The notes beneath the pieces were generated by a model. The model was given only the letters and a program-made list of their open reading frames with translations. It was not told the DNA's origin and ran no database searches. This document shows, in pieces, positions 8,082 through 18,114 of a DNA stretch of 64,000 bases. This DNA is from Halomonas colorata (GTDB lineage Bacteria; Pseudomonadota; Gammaproteobacteria; Pseudomonadales; Halomonadaceae), in assembly GCF_014897985.1 (NCBI RefSeq), contig NZ_JABUZA010000016.1, forward strand, positions 18,191-82,190, written 5' to 3'. Every line of letters begins with the position of its first letter. Position 1 is the stretch's first letter. Position numbers and translations under genes: made by a program.

Positions 8082-9356
8082 TTACTCCTGCATCATCCGT
8101 TTCCACATTGCATAAGCGGCACGCATACCCGTTTCATCCGAGACATGGCCACGGGGTCCGACTTCTCCCTGAGCTTCCTTTTCGATGCCGCGGTCCACCA
8201 GAATAGGCAGCTCTGTTCCACCTTCGACGCCCCGCTGAATGCGCTCCCACACCTCTGCATCGTCAGGAGAACCGAACCCCATGGGTCCTTGGAAGTGCTC
8301 GTGTAAACGCAGCCGAATACGATTGGCCGCTGCGGGACCACCGTCCATGCCAAGCGCAATATGACGGATAGCAGTCTTGTCGACAGCCACCGGGGTCAGA
8401 ACCCGGAAAAACGCCATCGAGCAGGCTACATTGGGGAACAAGTTAAGATTGAAGCCAGACCCGCCGACTGCTCGCACAATGCGACGCACTTGATCATCGG
8501 GATAGCCCTCGTTGCGCAGTTCATCCGCCAATGCCTCAAAGCGCTCGGGTATCTTGCGATCTAGATCCTCCTCCAGGTCGACCAGCTCGGGAATCATGAC
8601 CATCACAGAGTGACCGTTCCCCAGGTCTTCAACAAACCCTTCACCATCCAGGAAGGTAAAGGTTTCCTCGGCTTCTTCGTCGAGCGACTGTAAAAAGGAT
8701 TTATGTACAATGGGAAAGTGATAAGCATCCGTGGTGTTCTCAAGCTGCACTTTCCAGTTCATAGGAACTGAAAACTGATGCTCGCCGAGCGTCTTTACTG
8801 GGAAGCCGCCACCTTGCTTCATGAACAAGTCGATCCACTTCTTAGCAGCGCCAAGAAATTCCTCGAGCGGTTCGATATCGTCGTTAAACGTGGCAAAAAC
8901 CATCCCGTTATAACTTTCGGTGCGCAGCGTAAATAGGCCAAGCTGGGTCTTGTCGAACTCTTCGCCATACTGCTCTGGATGGGGAATGGCGCGTAGACTG
9001 CCATCCAATCCATATCCCCAGCCATGATAAGGACACTGAAAAGAAGACGTCTTGCCTTTTTCGATTTCGCAAACTGTAGCGCCACGGTGTCGACAACGGT
9101 TCAACATGACGTGAATGTTGTTCTTACGATCACGCACCACGATGACCTGCTCACGGCCTACTGTAGAAAGTTTGAAAGCACCTTTATCTGGCACTTCGCT
9201 TTCGTGAGCCACCCATACCCATGTCTCGCGAAAAATCTTTTCCTGCTCTTTCTCAAACAGCTCTGGGCTGGTGTAGATCGTCGACGCAACCCGACCTGTC
9301 TCAACCAATCTGTCGGGATCCAGAGTAATGTTCTTGACGTCTATTAACTGGTTCAT
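8082..9356 (-). CDS. iacC: Rieske non-heme iron oxygenase alpha subunit, IacC-like
   Basis: A 424-residue alpha subunit. The Rieske ligands are Cys88, His90, Cys108 and His111 (C-x-H-x17-C-x2-H), and the mononuclear iron triad region is DAYHFPIVH with Asp209, His212 and His217. The protein would oxidise an indolic ring using electrons from IacF. The start at 9354-9356 is supported by AGGAGA six bases upstream; the 12 extra upstream codons lack such a site. In iac clusters IacC with IacD acts on oxidised indole-3-acetate on the way to catechol. Anthranilate or benzoate dioxygenases are the nearest alternative, but the flanking iacA and iacB genes argue for IAA. Confidence 0.88.
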   Translation of the reverse strand: MNQLIDVKNITLDPDRLVETGRVASTIYTSPELFEKEQEKIFRETWVWVAHESEVPDKGAFKLSTVGREQVIVVRDRKNNIHVMLNRCRHRGATVCEIEKGKTSSFQCPYHGWGYGLDGSLRAIPHPEQYGEEFDKTQLGLFTLRTESYNGMVFATFNDDIEPLEEFLGAAKKWIDLFMKQGGGFPVKTLGEHQFSVPMNWKVQLENTTDAYHFPIVHKSFLQSLDEEAEETFTFLDGEGFVEDLGNGHSVMVMIPELVDLEEDLDRKIPERFEALADELRNEGYPDDQVRRIVRAVGGSGFNLNLFPNVACSMAFFRVLTPVAVDKTAIRHIALGMDGGPAAANRIRLRLHEHFQGPMGFGSPDDAEVWERIQRGVEGGTELPILVDRGIEKEAQGEVGPRGHVSDETGMRAAYAMWKRMMQE

Positions 9357-9421
9357 GCTGTTCTCCTTATTCCTTGGCCAGCGCCCTTTCATCCACAGCG
9401 CTGGCCGTTGACTAGCACTGT

Positions 9422-9766
9422 TTACTCAGGTACCACCAACTCACGTCCGATACGCGCTTCAACGCGCGCGTACTTCCAGAGTTTGTAGGTGCCATCACCC
9501 ACTGGGGTGGTACGGAAAAAGTTGCAGGCTTCCACGACGGTATCGTAATCAGGCACATCAGCCATGATGTAAGCCGTCCAAGGCGCTGTTGCGGAGGGAC
9601 CAACCATGATCCGGTCGTCGTCCATGATGCCCAGAATGGTGACGCCAGGTAGTCCATCAATGCCCTGCATCATCTGGCTGAAAGCTTGCCAAACCTGCTT
9701 GCCCTCTTCGGCAGGCGCATCCATAAAGTTCTGATTGATACCGATACAGAAAAGTACGCGTTGCAT
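9422..9766 (-). CDS. iacB: Small protein, IacB-like
   Basis: A 114-residue protein of likely ferredoxin-like alpha/beta-barrel (dimeric) fold: FCIGINQNFMDAP at the start, then VTILGIMDDDRIMVGPSATAPWTAYIMADVPDYDTVV, and KLWKYARVEARIGREL at the end. The position between an IacA-like monooxygenase and a Rieske alpha subunit matches the small IacB of indole-3-acetate clusters. Its biochemical role is not established from sequence. CGGAG precedes the start. Without the cluster context I would only call it a small alpha/beta-barrel protein. Confidence 0.65.
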   Translation of the reverse strand: MQRVLFCIGINQNFMDAPAEEGKQVWQAFSQMMQGIDGLPGVTILGIMDDDRIMVGPSATAPWTAYIMADVPDYDTVVEACNFFRTTPVGDGTYKLWKYARVEARIGRELVVPE

Positions 9767-9801
9767 AGTGATAATCTCCGTTATGAGGTACGTAGGGCCG
9801 G

Positions 9802-10947
9802 TTACAGATAGCCCGGCAGTGGGTCATGGCCGAAAAAGATGGCTCCGGCATTTTTCCAAGTAATCTCACCCATAAAGGCGTGCTGGGTGCACAACTGCGA
9901 GTCGCGCAAGATGCGTGATAGTGGATGCGTGTTATCGGCGCCACTCATGCCGCTGATGCGATAGACATCTTGAATAGCTTCGGCACATTCGTGTGTTAGG
10001 TGAGTGGTGGACAAACGCAGTAAATTGATTTGGTCCCGGCTAGGCTCACCGCCCGCTTCAATGGCTTTCCAAGCGTCGTCCGTGCTCGCGTAAAAGAAGT
10101 GGCGTGCCGCATGCACGCGAGCCTCCGCCTTTGCCAGGGCGATCTGGGCATACTCACGCTCGCCCAAGTTGGGCGCGCCGGTGATCGACTTACGTCCCTG
10201 AACAGATGCGCGCACGAGATCCAGCGCCTCTCGCGCCATTCCCAGCGTAGTCACCGATAGCACCTGAGCAGCAAACGAAAGCGAGGGATAACGAAAAAAC
10301 GATCCTTCGATGGTGGGTTCGCCACCCCGGACAAAGGTCCATTCCTCAGGCACCTCTACGCCCTCCACTACCAGATCATGGCTGCCGGTTCCCACCATGC
10401 CGATCATGTTCCAGGTCGGATCGATATCAACTTGAGAGCGAGGCATAACCGCCATGCGCGGCAGCGCACCCTCCTCCTCAGGCAGAATTCCCACGCCGCA
10501 AAGCGATGCCCCCATGCAGCCGCTAGCAAACTTCCAGCGGCCGCTCACCTTGAAGCCATTCTCGGTACGCTCGGCAGGCTGTGGCGGAAAAATACCACCC
10601 GCAAACACCACATCTGGGCTCTCCCGCCAGACTTCTCGGAGCGTGTTTTCAGGTAAGGCAGCAAGGTAGGCAGGGCTCATGCCAAAACTAGCCACCCAAC
10701 CGGCCGAACCGTCAGCAGCAGAAATCGCTTCGACCATACGCAGGAATTCCGCCGGCGATTTTTCATCACCATCAAACCGTGCAGGCACCATGGCACGGTA
10801 GACGCCGATGGCCTTGAACTGATCGATAATATCCATGGGGATATGCCGTAGTGATTCAATCTCCTCACGTCTTGAACGGATATCGTCGAGCAATGCATCA
10901 AAACGCGCCTCGCCCCCCCACTGTTCTTTATTAACGTACTGCGGCAT
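9802..10947 (-). CDS. iacA: Acyl-CoA-dehydrogenase-fold flavin monooxygenase, IacA-like
   Basis: A 381-residue member of the flavin-dependent monooxygenase branch of the acyl-CoA dehydrogenase fold (relatives: HpaH C2 type, IacA, DszC). Visible are FKAIGVYRAMVPARFDG, AADGSAGWVASFGM, a central NGFKVSGRWKFASGC strand region, DPTWNMIGMVGTGSHDLVVEGVEVPEEW, and the C-terminal helices ending GHDPLPGYL. It would hydroxylate the indole ring of indole-3-acetate with reduced flavin from the IacG-like reductase. AAGGAGATAACC precedes the chosen ATG at 10945-10947. The gene overlaps the end of iacH by 17 bases. The acyl-CoA catalytic Glu context is absent, as expected for monooxygenases. Confidence 0.82.
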   Translation of the reverse strand: MPQYVNKEQWGGEARFDALLDDIRSRREEIESLRHIPMDIIDQFKAIGVYRAMVPARFDGDEKSPAEFLRMVEAISAADGSAGWVASFGMSPAYLAALPENTLREVWRESPDVVFAGGIFPPQPAERTENGFKVSGRWKFASGCMGASLCGVGILPEEEGALPRMAVMPRSQVDIDPTWNMIGMVGTGSHDLVVEGVEVPEEWTFVRGGEPTIEGSFFRYPSLSFAAQVLSVTTLGMAREALDLVRASVQGRKSITGAPNLGEREYAQIALAKAEARVHAARHFFYASTDDAWKAIEAGGEPSRDQINLLRLSTTHLTHECAEAIQDVYRISGMSGADNTHPLSRILRDSQLCTQHAFMGEITWKNAGAIFFGHDPLPGYL

Positions 10948-12088
10948 GGTTATCTCCTTGTTGGAATGTTGTCTCCACTGGCGTCCCTTGATGAATAAGT
11001 TGCCACCCGGCACGGCAAACTCCTGCATCGTCACCACGGCGACCTATCACTTGCATAGAAACAGGTAGTCCCTGACGCGACGGCAAAGGGATGGATAAAG
11101 CAGGATGGCCGGAAAGGTTAAAGGGGCGTGCAAAGAGCGATATGTTCAAATCCTGCCGACCCGCCAATGCCTCGCGAACCGTCATGGGAAAGTGCGGTAA
11201 CGTCGGCAGTACCAAATAGTCATGCCGGGCTAGCAAGGTATCTACTTCAGAGGTGAAGGCATGGCGCACCTGCTCGGCTTCGGCGAGCTCACCATCGGAG
11301 GTAGAGGCTGCTGCACTCAAGCGCTTTTCTATATCGTGCCCCAGCTTGCCAATGCCAAGCAGCGCCTCACAAGCCAGGTAGGTTTCGCGATTAATAACAG
11401 TCATGGCTGCTTGAAATGCCTCATCCATCAGCGGCAATGACACTTCCATTCTCCTCGCGGTAGCGCGGCTAAGCTGATCTTCCAGACCTTCAAGGATGAT
11501 CGATTCGGCACTGACCCTGGCGACCCCCAGTGTACTCATTGATCCAGCTACCGCCTGCGAGAATGCAGGATCCACCGCGCCCATAAAGTCGATTAGATCC
11601 TGTAAGTTACCCGCCAAGGGCCCGACACAGTCGAGGCTGCTCGCCGCGGGCATGACGCCATTCCGACTCAAACGACCAAAGGTAGGCTTCAATCCGTATA
11701 CACCGCAGCAGGCTGCTGGTACGCGAATTGAGCCACCGGTATCGGTACCGATACCAATATCGGCAAGCCCCGCCGCGACGGCTGCCGCCGAACCACTTGA
11801 TGAGCCACCGGGAATCAATTCTGGATAGTTGGGATTTTCCGGCGTTCCCGTCCAGCCATTCACACCCGTCATGCCAAAAGCCAATTCATGTAAATTGGCT
11901 TTGCCGACTATGTGATACCCCGCCTGAAGGGTACGCGAGACGATTTCAGCATGCGCCGAGGCCGGCGCTGCCTCGGCAAGGGCGGCCGATGCTGCCTGTG
12001 TGGGCGCGCCAGCAATATCGATCGTATCCTTGACGACAACGCGCTTACCGCCCTGCCCCATATTGAGTATTGATGTCAGTATCGCCAT
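10931..12088 (-). CDS. iacH: Amidase signature family protein, IacH-like
   Basis: A 385-residue amidase. The Ser-cisSer-Lys triad is visible: VVVKDTID supplies the Lys (near residue 20), GGSSSGSAAAVAAG the cis-Ser and DTGGSIRVPAACCG the nucleophile Ser. Family members hydrolyse amides, so indole-3-acetamide or an amino-acid conjugate of IAA is a reasonable substrate; IacH of characterised clusters is annotated as an amidase with uncertain need in the pathway. I prefer the start at 12086-12088 because the protein begins there in line with relatives. The 3' end overlaps iacA by 17 bases. It has 93 bases to the TRAP gene upstream, leaving room for a promoter. Confidence 0.82.
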   Translation of the reverse strand: MAILTSILNMGQGGKRVVVKDTIDIAGAPTQAASAALAEAAPASAHAEIVSRTLQAGYHIVGKANLHELAFGMTGVNGWTGTPENPNYPELIPGGSSSGSAAAVAAGLADIGIGTDTGGSIRVPAACCGVYGLKPTFGRLSRNGVMPAASSLDCVGPLAGNLQDLIDFMGAVDPAFSQAVAGSMSTLGVARVSAESIILEGLEDQLSRATARRMEVSLPLMDEAFQAAMTVINRETYLACEALLGIGKLGHDIEKRLSAAASTSDGELAEAEQVRHAFTSEVDTLLARHDYLVLPTLPHFPMTVREALAGRQDLNISLFARPFNLSGHPALSIPLPSRQGLPVSMQVIGRRGDDAGVCRAGWQLIHQGTPVETTFQQGDNHAAVR

Positions 12089-12181
12089 GCTAAATCGCCT
12101 CGATAGACATATCACATGAAATTTCAAGTATTTGAATCAAAATATATCTTTTCCAAGTTGCTAACGAATACTTAGCGAACG

Positions 12182-13471
12182 TTAAAGAATGAACAGCACA
12201 AGCTGAGGTAGTACAAGCAAAAGCGCAATGCACAGGATATAAGGAGGTAAAAAGTATCCAACCCCGCGAAAAGTCTCTCCAAGCCGAAGCTCCGCATCCA
12301 AACTTTTAACAATAAAGGCATTCACGCCCACTGGAGGAGTGATGGCCCCCATACTAGTGACAATGCATACCACCACACCAAACCATATAGGGTCATACCC
12401 TAGCGCAATGGCCACTGGGAAAAAGATAGGGATTGAGATAATCAGAAAGCCCATTGCATCCATCAAGGCTCCACCTACAATGTAGATCAAGAGGATAAAA
12501 GCCATGACTAATACCGCAGGCAAGGGTAATGCGGCTGCCCACTCACCCACCATGAACGGTAGCCGGGTAATGGTCAGAAAACGTCCAAAAATCACCGCTC
12601 CGGCGATCAGCATCAAAATCATTGCCGACGATTTCAAGGCGTTGGCAACGGCTTCCTGAAGGACCGTCCAGGTGAGCTTACCCTGAATCAGGGTAATTAG
12701 CATTGCACCAACACAACCAACTGCCGCCGCTTCCGTTGAGGTGAACCAGCCAGAGAAAAGCCCGCCCAAAACAAGTATGAACAGTACCCCAACCTCAATA
12801 ACGCCTTTTAGTGAGCGCCAGCGTACGGACCACGATGAACGGCTGCCCGCTGGTCCCATATGAGGTTTGAAACGACACAGTAGCGCAATCGTTGCAATGA
12901 ACAGCAAGACAAGAATAAGACCAGGCACAATACTGGCTAAAAACAGATCACGGATTGCCAGCTCAGCCTGCAGGGCAATAACGATTAATACCGAACTGGG
13001 AGGAATAATGACTCCTAGCGTCCCGCCTGCCGCAACACTTCCCGCACTTAGCGCCCGGTTGTAGCCAAATTTTTTCATTTCGGGTAGCGCAATAGTACCG
13101 ACCGTCGCCGCAGTGGCGGTGTTCGAGCCGCTAACAGCCGCAAAACCTGCACTACTTAGAATAGTGGTTGTTGCCATAGAGCCGCGTAAATGGCCAATCC
13201 AAGCATAGGCCGAGGCAAATATTTTCTCCGTGATGCCCGAGCGAAAAAGGAGTTCACCCATAAAAATAAATAACGGAATGACACTCAACGAGTAACTTGA
13301 TAACTGCTCCCAAATACCGGAACTGATCACGTTATAAGCGGCAATAGGGCTCGTCATATAAAGCATGCCGAAGAAACCGACCATGAACATCGCGAAGCTA
13401 ATAGGCATTTTCGCTAAAATAAGTAGAAACAGGCAGAGTATTCCAACCAAGGCCACCATCGTCATACTCAT
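12182..13471 (-). CDS. TRAP transporter large permease (DctM), system 2
   Basis: A 429-residue polytopic protein. Typical DctM segments are ISFAMFMVGFFGMLYM, YSLSVIPLFIFMGELLFRSGI, AAVSGSNTATAATVGTIALP, GGTLGVIIPPSSVLIVIA and ITPPVGVNAFIVKS. The SGSNTATAAT and PPSSVL motifs are the family's substrate and sodium regions. It overlaps the small subunit by 4 bases. It belongs to a complete P-Q-M system transcribed ahead of iacH, so it may be the main importer for the pathway substrate. Confidence 0.9.
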   Translation of the reverse strand: MSMTMVALVGILCLFLLILAKMPISFAMFMVGFFGMLYMTSPIAAYNVISSGIWEQLSSYSLSVIPLFIFMGELLFRSGITEKIFASAYAWIGHLRGSMATTTILSSAGFAAVSGSNTATAATVGTIALPEMKKFGYNRALSAGSVAAGGTLGVIIPPSSVLIVIALQAELAIRDLFLASIVPGLILVLLFIATIALLCRFKPHMGPAGSRSSWSVRWRSLKGVIEVGVLFILVLGGLFSGWFTSTEAAAVGCVGAMLITLIQGKLTWTVLQEAVANALKSSAMILMLIAGAVIFGRFLTITRLPFMVGEWAAALPLPAVLVMAFILLIYIVGGALMDAMGFLIISIPIFFPVAIALGYDPIWFGVVVCIVTSMGAITPPVGVNAFIVKSLDAELRLGETFRGVGYFLPPYILCIALLLVLPQLVLFIL

Positions 13472-13944
13472 TGTGTTACCACCTTTTTAAGACTGCTTAT
13501 AAAATCAGTGAAGAGGACAAAACAAAATGCCGAAAAGCCTAACGCAACTAAATAAACAAAGGGATAAATCGCAACACGTAGAGTTTGAGATAAAGAGCCT
13601 CGTTGCATGGCATTAAAGCCATACTCCCAAAGTTTCCAGGCCACCATGGAGAAGAACAAAAAACTAGCCAGGGCAACTAACGTGGTTAAAGAGGCCTGAA
13701 CACGTACCGTAAAGTGAGCAACCAGTAGATCCAGCTCCACATGCGCCCGTAAACGTTGCGAGTAGGCCAGCGAAAGCGCCACGACAACAGCCGTCAGCCA
13801 GCCCACCACTTCTGTAGTGCCTCCGAAAGATGCACTTACTTGACGTACGATGATATTACCTACCACGATAAACACCATCAGCAGAAGTGCAGATCCGGCT
13901 ATATAGAGCAATAAAAGACTAACCAACCGATTTATCGTATGCAT
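13468..13944 (-). CDS. TRAP transporter small permease (DctQ), system 2
   Basis: A 158-residue four-helix membrane protein. It contains VGWLTAVVVALSLAYSQRLRAHVELDLLVAHF, matching the DctQ pattern of a second helix followed by R-x-H-V-x-(L/V)-D-L. AGAGGC precedes the start. It lies 68 bases after the binding protein and overlaps the large subunit by 4 bases. Together the genes at 12182-15062 form a full transporter in P-Q-M order, the reverse of system 1. Confidence 0.85.
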   Translation of the reverse strand: MHTINRLVSLLLLYIAGSALLLMVFIVVGNIIVRQVSASFGGTTEVVGWLTAVVVALSLAYSQRLRAHVELDLLVAHFTVRVQASLTTLVALASFLFFSMVAWKLWEYGFNAMQRGSLSQTLRVAIYPFVYLVALGFSAFCFVLFTDFISSLKKVVTQ

Positions 13945-14012
13945 AAGAGCCTCTTTGAATCACCAACATTTATGTGCTTAACCGCAATTAAATGCGTTAG
14001 AAACATTCACAA

Positions 14013-15062
14013 TTATTGATATTCGTTGATCAGCTCAACATAACGATCGTGCAGCTCAAAGGCAGGAAGCCCTTGAGATGCCACATCGTCCAGTCTTTCT
14101 TCGTTCAGAGGTTGTAGTAATTGAGACCAGCGTTGCGCTTCGCTTTCATCCAGGGTCAACTGCTCAACATCGTGATTTTCCGCCGCCCAGATTAAAGACT
14201 CTTCGATATGCTCATCCAAGTATGCGCCTGCGAAAGAAGCCATTTCAGCCCCCAGTGCATCAATTTCCTGTTTCACATTATCGGGCAGCGACTCCCAGCG
14301 CTGTTTGTTCATGACAGCGACGAAAACAACGTTGGTGAGTGGGTAATCGGTAATGTAGCTAACGTTTCGAGCGTACTGTAAGTCCATCAGCGTCTCGCGA
14401 GAGCCCACATAGCCGCTAACAATACCAGCTTGTAGCGCCTCGCCCGTCTCAGACTGCGTTAGACCAACGGGTACACCACCAAGTGCCTGCAGGACGGCAG
14501 TGCTATCACCTGGCACACGGATCTCTTGCCCCTCAAACTGTTCAAGTGATGTTACTGGCGTTTGGGTATGTAAATAGCCAGGCTCCGAAGTAAACGCTGT
14601 GATCACTTTGAACTCTTCAAGCCCCAGAGACTCAGCAGAAAACTCGCTAACTAGATCATAAAGCGCCTGACTTGCAACTTGCGAGCTCACTTCAATACCT
14701 GTAAGGCTGCCAATCAAGTTGATTAGCGGAAAACGGCCCGGCTCATAAGAGGTCGCAGAAAGCCCGATGTCTGCGACACCGTTCAAAACACCGTCATACA
14801 TATTGGAAGCACTGAGTAGCGTACCTCCTGGGAAGGTATTGACTGACACCTGACCATCTGTTCGTTCACTGAGCAACGTCGCCCAGCGCTCCATCTGTAC
14901 AGCAGGAAATGTCTGCGACGGAGCAAAAAAGGCATAGCTTAAATTCACGCTCTCGGCCAAGGCGGGCGTACTTAGTAAAATACCTGCACACACTCCTCCA
15001 AAACGCGCCATCAAATGCTGGCACGGAAACGCTTTTAATAGCTGATGCGGCTTACTAGTCAT
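14013..15062 (-). CDS. TRAP transporter solute-binding protein (DctP), system 2
   Basis: A 349-residue binding protein with a signal peptide ending TPALAES. The mature part starts VNLSYAFFAPSQTFPAVQMERWATLL and carries EFEGQEIRVPGDSTAVLQALGGVPVGLTQSETGEALQAGIVSGY, the DctP carboxylate-binding region with its Arg. It differs clearly from the binding protein at 2902-3930 and so likely has another ligand. GAGG lies nine bases ahead of the ATG; an internal Met at codon 18 is an alternative start. It is the first gene of the long minus-strand block, so the main promoter probably lies just above 15062. Confidence 0.85.
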   Translation of the reverse strand: MTSKPHQLLKAFPCQHLMARFGGVCAGILLSTPALAESVNLSYAFFAPSQTFPAVQMERWATLLSERTDGQVSVNTFPGGTLLSASNMYDGVLNGVADIGLSATSYEPGRFPLINLIGSLTGIEVSSQVASQALYDLVSEFSAESLGLEEFKVITAFTSEPGYLHTQTPVTSLEQFEGQEIRVPGDSTAVLQALGGVPVGLTQSETGEALQAGIVSGYVGSRETLMDLQYARNVSYITDYPLTNVVFVAVMNKQRWESLPDNVKQEIDALGAEMASFAGAYLDEHIEESLIWAAENHDVEQLTLDESEAQRWSQLLQPLNEERLDDVASQGLPAFELHDRYVELINEYQ

Positions 15063-15381
15063 TGCTTAATACCTCTATTTTATTGTTGTGCTGCATGCAG
15101 GTGTATCATCCCGCACCACAAACATTCAACATCACATGAAAAGTAAAGTAAATACCCTAAAAGTTGTTTTTTTAACAATGCTAAAAACTAGCCAAAAATT
15201 AAAAACCCAATATTTATCATAATTTTATGAACGAAAATCATGGCGACATTTACGTTACGCTTTTACCCTCATCAACTTCAGCACCACATAAGTGCATCAA
15301 ACACCACCTCGCCAGCTAAAGTGCACCCAATGTTAGATTCACATCCATCTTCGAACACTGCCTCAAAACCGTTTTCTTGTC
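15063..15381. other. Intergenic region, likely promoter of the catabolic block
   Basis: An AT-rich stretch of 319 bases between the DASS symporter and the TRAP system 2 genes. I see no credible gene in it. It must hold the promoter for dctP2 and perhaps the whole block. A perfect palindrome CTGCATGCAG lies at 15091-15100, about 30 bases ahead of the dctP2 start, where a repressor site would sit. No clear terminator with a U tract was found for the symporter gene, which is read in the same direction. Confidence 0.5.
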
Positions 15382-16884
15382 TTACAGTGCAACATCAAAT
15401 ACCAGAGGCACGAGCGTATAAAGCGCGACAACAATCATCACTAGTCCAATCATATTCAGCCAGATACCTGCACGAATCATGTTTTTAATCGGCAGGTCTC
15501 CTGTCGCAAAAGCCACAGCATTGGAGGGCGTAGCCACCGGCAACATAAAGGCGCAGCTCACCGCAAACGTGACCACAATGGTCATCAAGAAAGGATCGAT
15601 CCCTAACCCAGAAGCGATAGCCCCCATAATGGGGAAAAAAGCGGCAGCCGTTGCAGTATTACTGGTCAGCTCGGTCAATAGGATGATCACCAGAGCTGTC
15701 GCCGTCAGTATTACAATGGGTGGCAGGCCAACTAATCCAGAGACGCTCTCCCCGATCCAAATACTCAATCCTGTGGCGGTGAACTGTGCAGAGAGAGTCA
15801 AACCTCCGCCAAACAGAAGCAGCACCCCCCACGGAACGTCACGCGTTGCCGACCACTCCAGCAGCGCCCCCTGCCCCTTGGTCGCCGGAATGATAAACAT
15901 TAATAAAGCGGCCAGAATGGCAATGCTGGTGTCATTGATATTGGAAAGCCAGGGCAGCGCTGATTGAACTACCGAAAGCTTGCCGATCAGCGGTACACAT
16001 ACCCAGAAAAACACGGCGCCAGCAAATACCATCAATACGCGCTTTTCCTCTGAGGAGAGTCGCCCCATTTCCTTGAGTTGCGACTCGATCATAGCTCGAC
16101 CGCCCTGAACTTCCTCAACTTCCGCACGAAATACAATTTTGTTAAGCACAAACCAAGCTGCAATAAGCATGGTCGTGGAGAAAGGCACCCCCAACAGCAT
16201 CCAATGACCAAAACCGATATCTAGCCCATGAGTCTCACTCATATAGGCTCGCATCAATGCCATAGGCGGTTGGCCGATTAGCGTTGCCATTGAGCCAATG
16301 GTGATCGCATAGGCAATACCTAGCAGAACAGCGGCTGAGAATTTCGGAGTATCATCGTCATTACCCAGGGACTTTACTAAAGCAATAATGGAGCCACCTA
16401 TCGGGACCATAATAACGGCAGTGGCCGTGTTGCTGACCCACATAGTGATGAACCAGCTGGCAAACATTAGCCCGAAAACGATTTGAGCGGGTTTAGTGCC
16501 GACGGTGAGAATCGTTAACAATGCAAAACGACGATGTAGATTCCAGCGCTGCGTTGCCAAACCTAGCAGAACACCCCCAAGGACTAAAAATACGATGCTA
16601 TGAGCATAAGGCGAAGCAGTTGCGCTAATCGAAGCGATATCAAAAAAGGGAAACAGCACCAGAGGTAATAATGATGTAGCCGGAATCGGTATCGCTTCGG
16701 TCATCCACCAGACTGCCATCAATATGGCAATCGCTGCTACAAGGCGAGCGTTGTAAGCCAATGAATCAGGCAAGAGAAAGAAAATAAGTAACCCAACTAA
16801 CGGGCCCAGCAAGAGCGACAAAGGCTTGAATGTTGAAGCTTCATCATTGGAAGAATGGCTGGCCACTCCAGAAAATTGCGACAT
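15382..16884 (-). CDS. DASS/SLC13 family sodium:dicarboxylate symporter
   Basis: A 500-residue symporter of the divalent anion:sodium family. The two conserved Ser-Asn-Thr motifs are present: WVSNTATAVIMVPIGG in the first half and ELTSNTATAAAFFPIMGA in the second, each followed by hydrophobic helices; these bind sodium and the carboxylate. The C-terminal CAFMLPVATPSNAVAF is typical of succinate or sulfate type members. It precedes the iac transporter genes in the same orientation with 319 bases between, so it may be a separate unit. Likely substrate is a C4 dicarboxylate; aromatic-pathway end products such as succinate would fit. Confidence 0.85.
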   Translation of the reverse strand: MSQFSGVASHSSNDEASTFKPLSLLLGPLVGLLIFFLLPDSLAYNARLVAAIAILMAVWWMTEAIPIPATSLLPLVLFPFFDIASISATASPYAHSIVFLVLGGVLLGLATQRWNLHRRFALLTILTVGTKPAQIVFGLMFASWFITMWVSNTATAVIMVPIGGSIIALVKSLGNDDDTPKFSAAVLLGIAYAITIGSMATLIGQPPMALMRAYMSETHGLDIGFGHWMLLGVPFSTTMLIAAWFVLNKIVFRAEVEEVQGGRAMIESQLKEMGRLSSEEKRVLMVFAGAVFFWVCVPLIGKLSVVQSALPWLSNINDTSIAILAALLMFIIPATKGQGALLEWSATRDVPWGVLLLFGGGLTLSAQFTATGLSIWIGESVSGLVGLPPIVILTATALVIILLTELTSNTATAAAFFPIMGAIASGLGIDPFLMTIVVTFAVSCAFMLPVATPSNAVAFATGDLPIKNMIRAGIWLNMIGLVMIVVALYTLVPLVFDVAL

Positions 16885-17281
16885 GAGAGTTACTCAAAAT
16901 GAATCGTGCACTAGAGTGTTACGTATTAGAGCTTCATGCGACCAATACCTATGGGGTTGTCTTACATACCCAACTTAATGGAACAAACACTATGGCTCTT
17001 TCCCTATTTAAATAGACAATTCATACACTTGAATAAAAAACTTATTGTTTTATTAATACATAAGAATGGTCCCCAATTAAATTCAGGAGTATTACTGCCT
17101 AATATCTCAGGACTATTTAAGACTAATGGATTTGAAAGACGTAAAATTAAATCTAGTTAAATTATTTATTTCTTATTCCACTTTATTGTTTATCGAGGAT
17201 ATCGTCAGAAAAACCTCATCGTTTAAGATACATATCATTGTGGGCCAAGGGCATTAAGAGCAAACAGAGCCAGGCTTAGCG
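16885..17281. other. AT-rich intergenic region without a gene
   Basis: About 400 bases, notably AT-rich between 17010 and 17200, separate the DASS symporter promoter side from the broken aldehyde dehydrogenase. A plus-strand open frame at 16936-17160 has no recognisable domain and a composition like random AT-rich sequence, so I do not call it. The region may be residue of the deletion events that broke the neighbouring genes. Confidence 0.5.
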
Positions 17282-18057
<776 letters not shown>

Positions 18058-18114
18058 GGCATGGCTTCATTTAATACAGGAAGTATTATTAATGTTCAGT
18101 CGATAACTAATCGA

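Noticed and set aside
16936..17160. 74-residue plus-strand frame in the AT-rich gap
   Set aside because: No domain, no ribosome site; composition fits chance in an AT-rich region.
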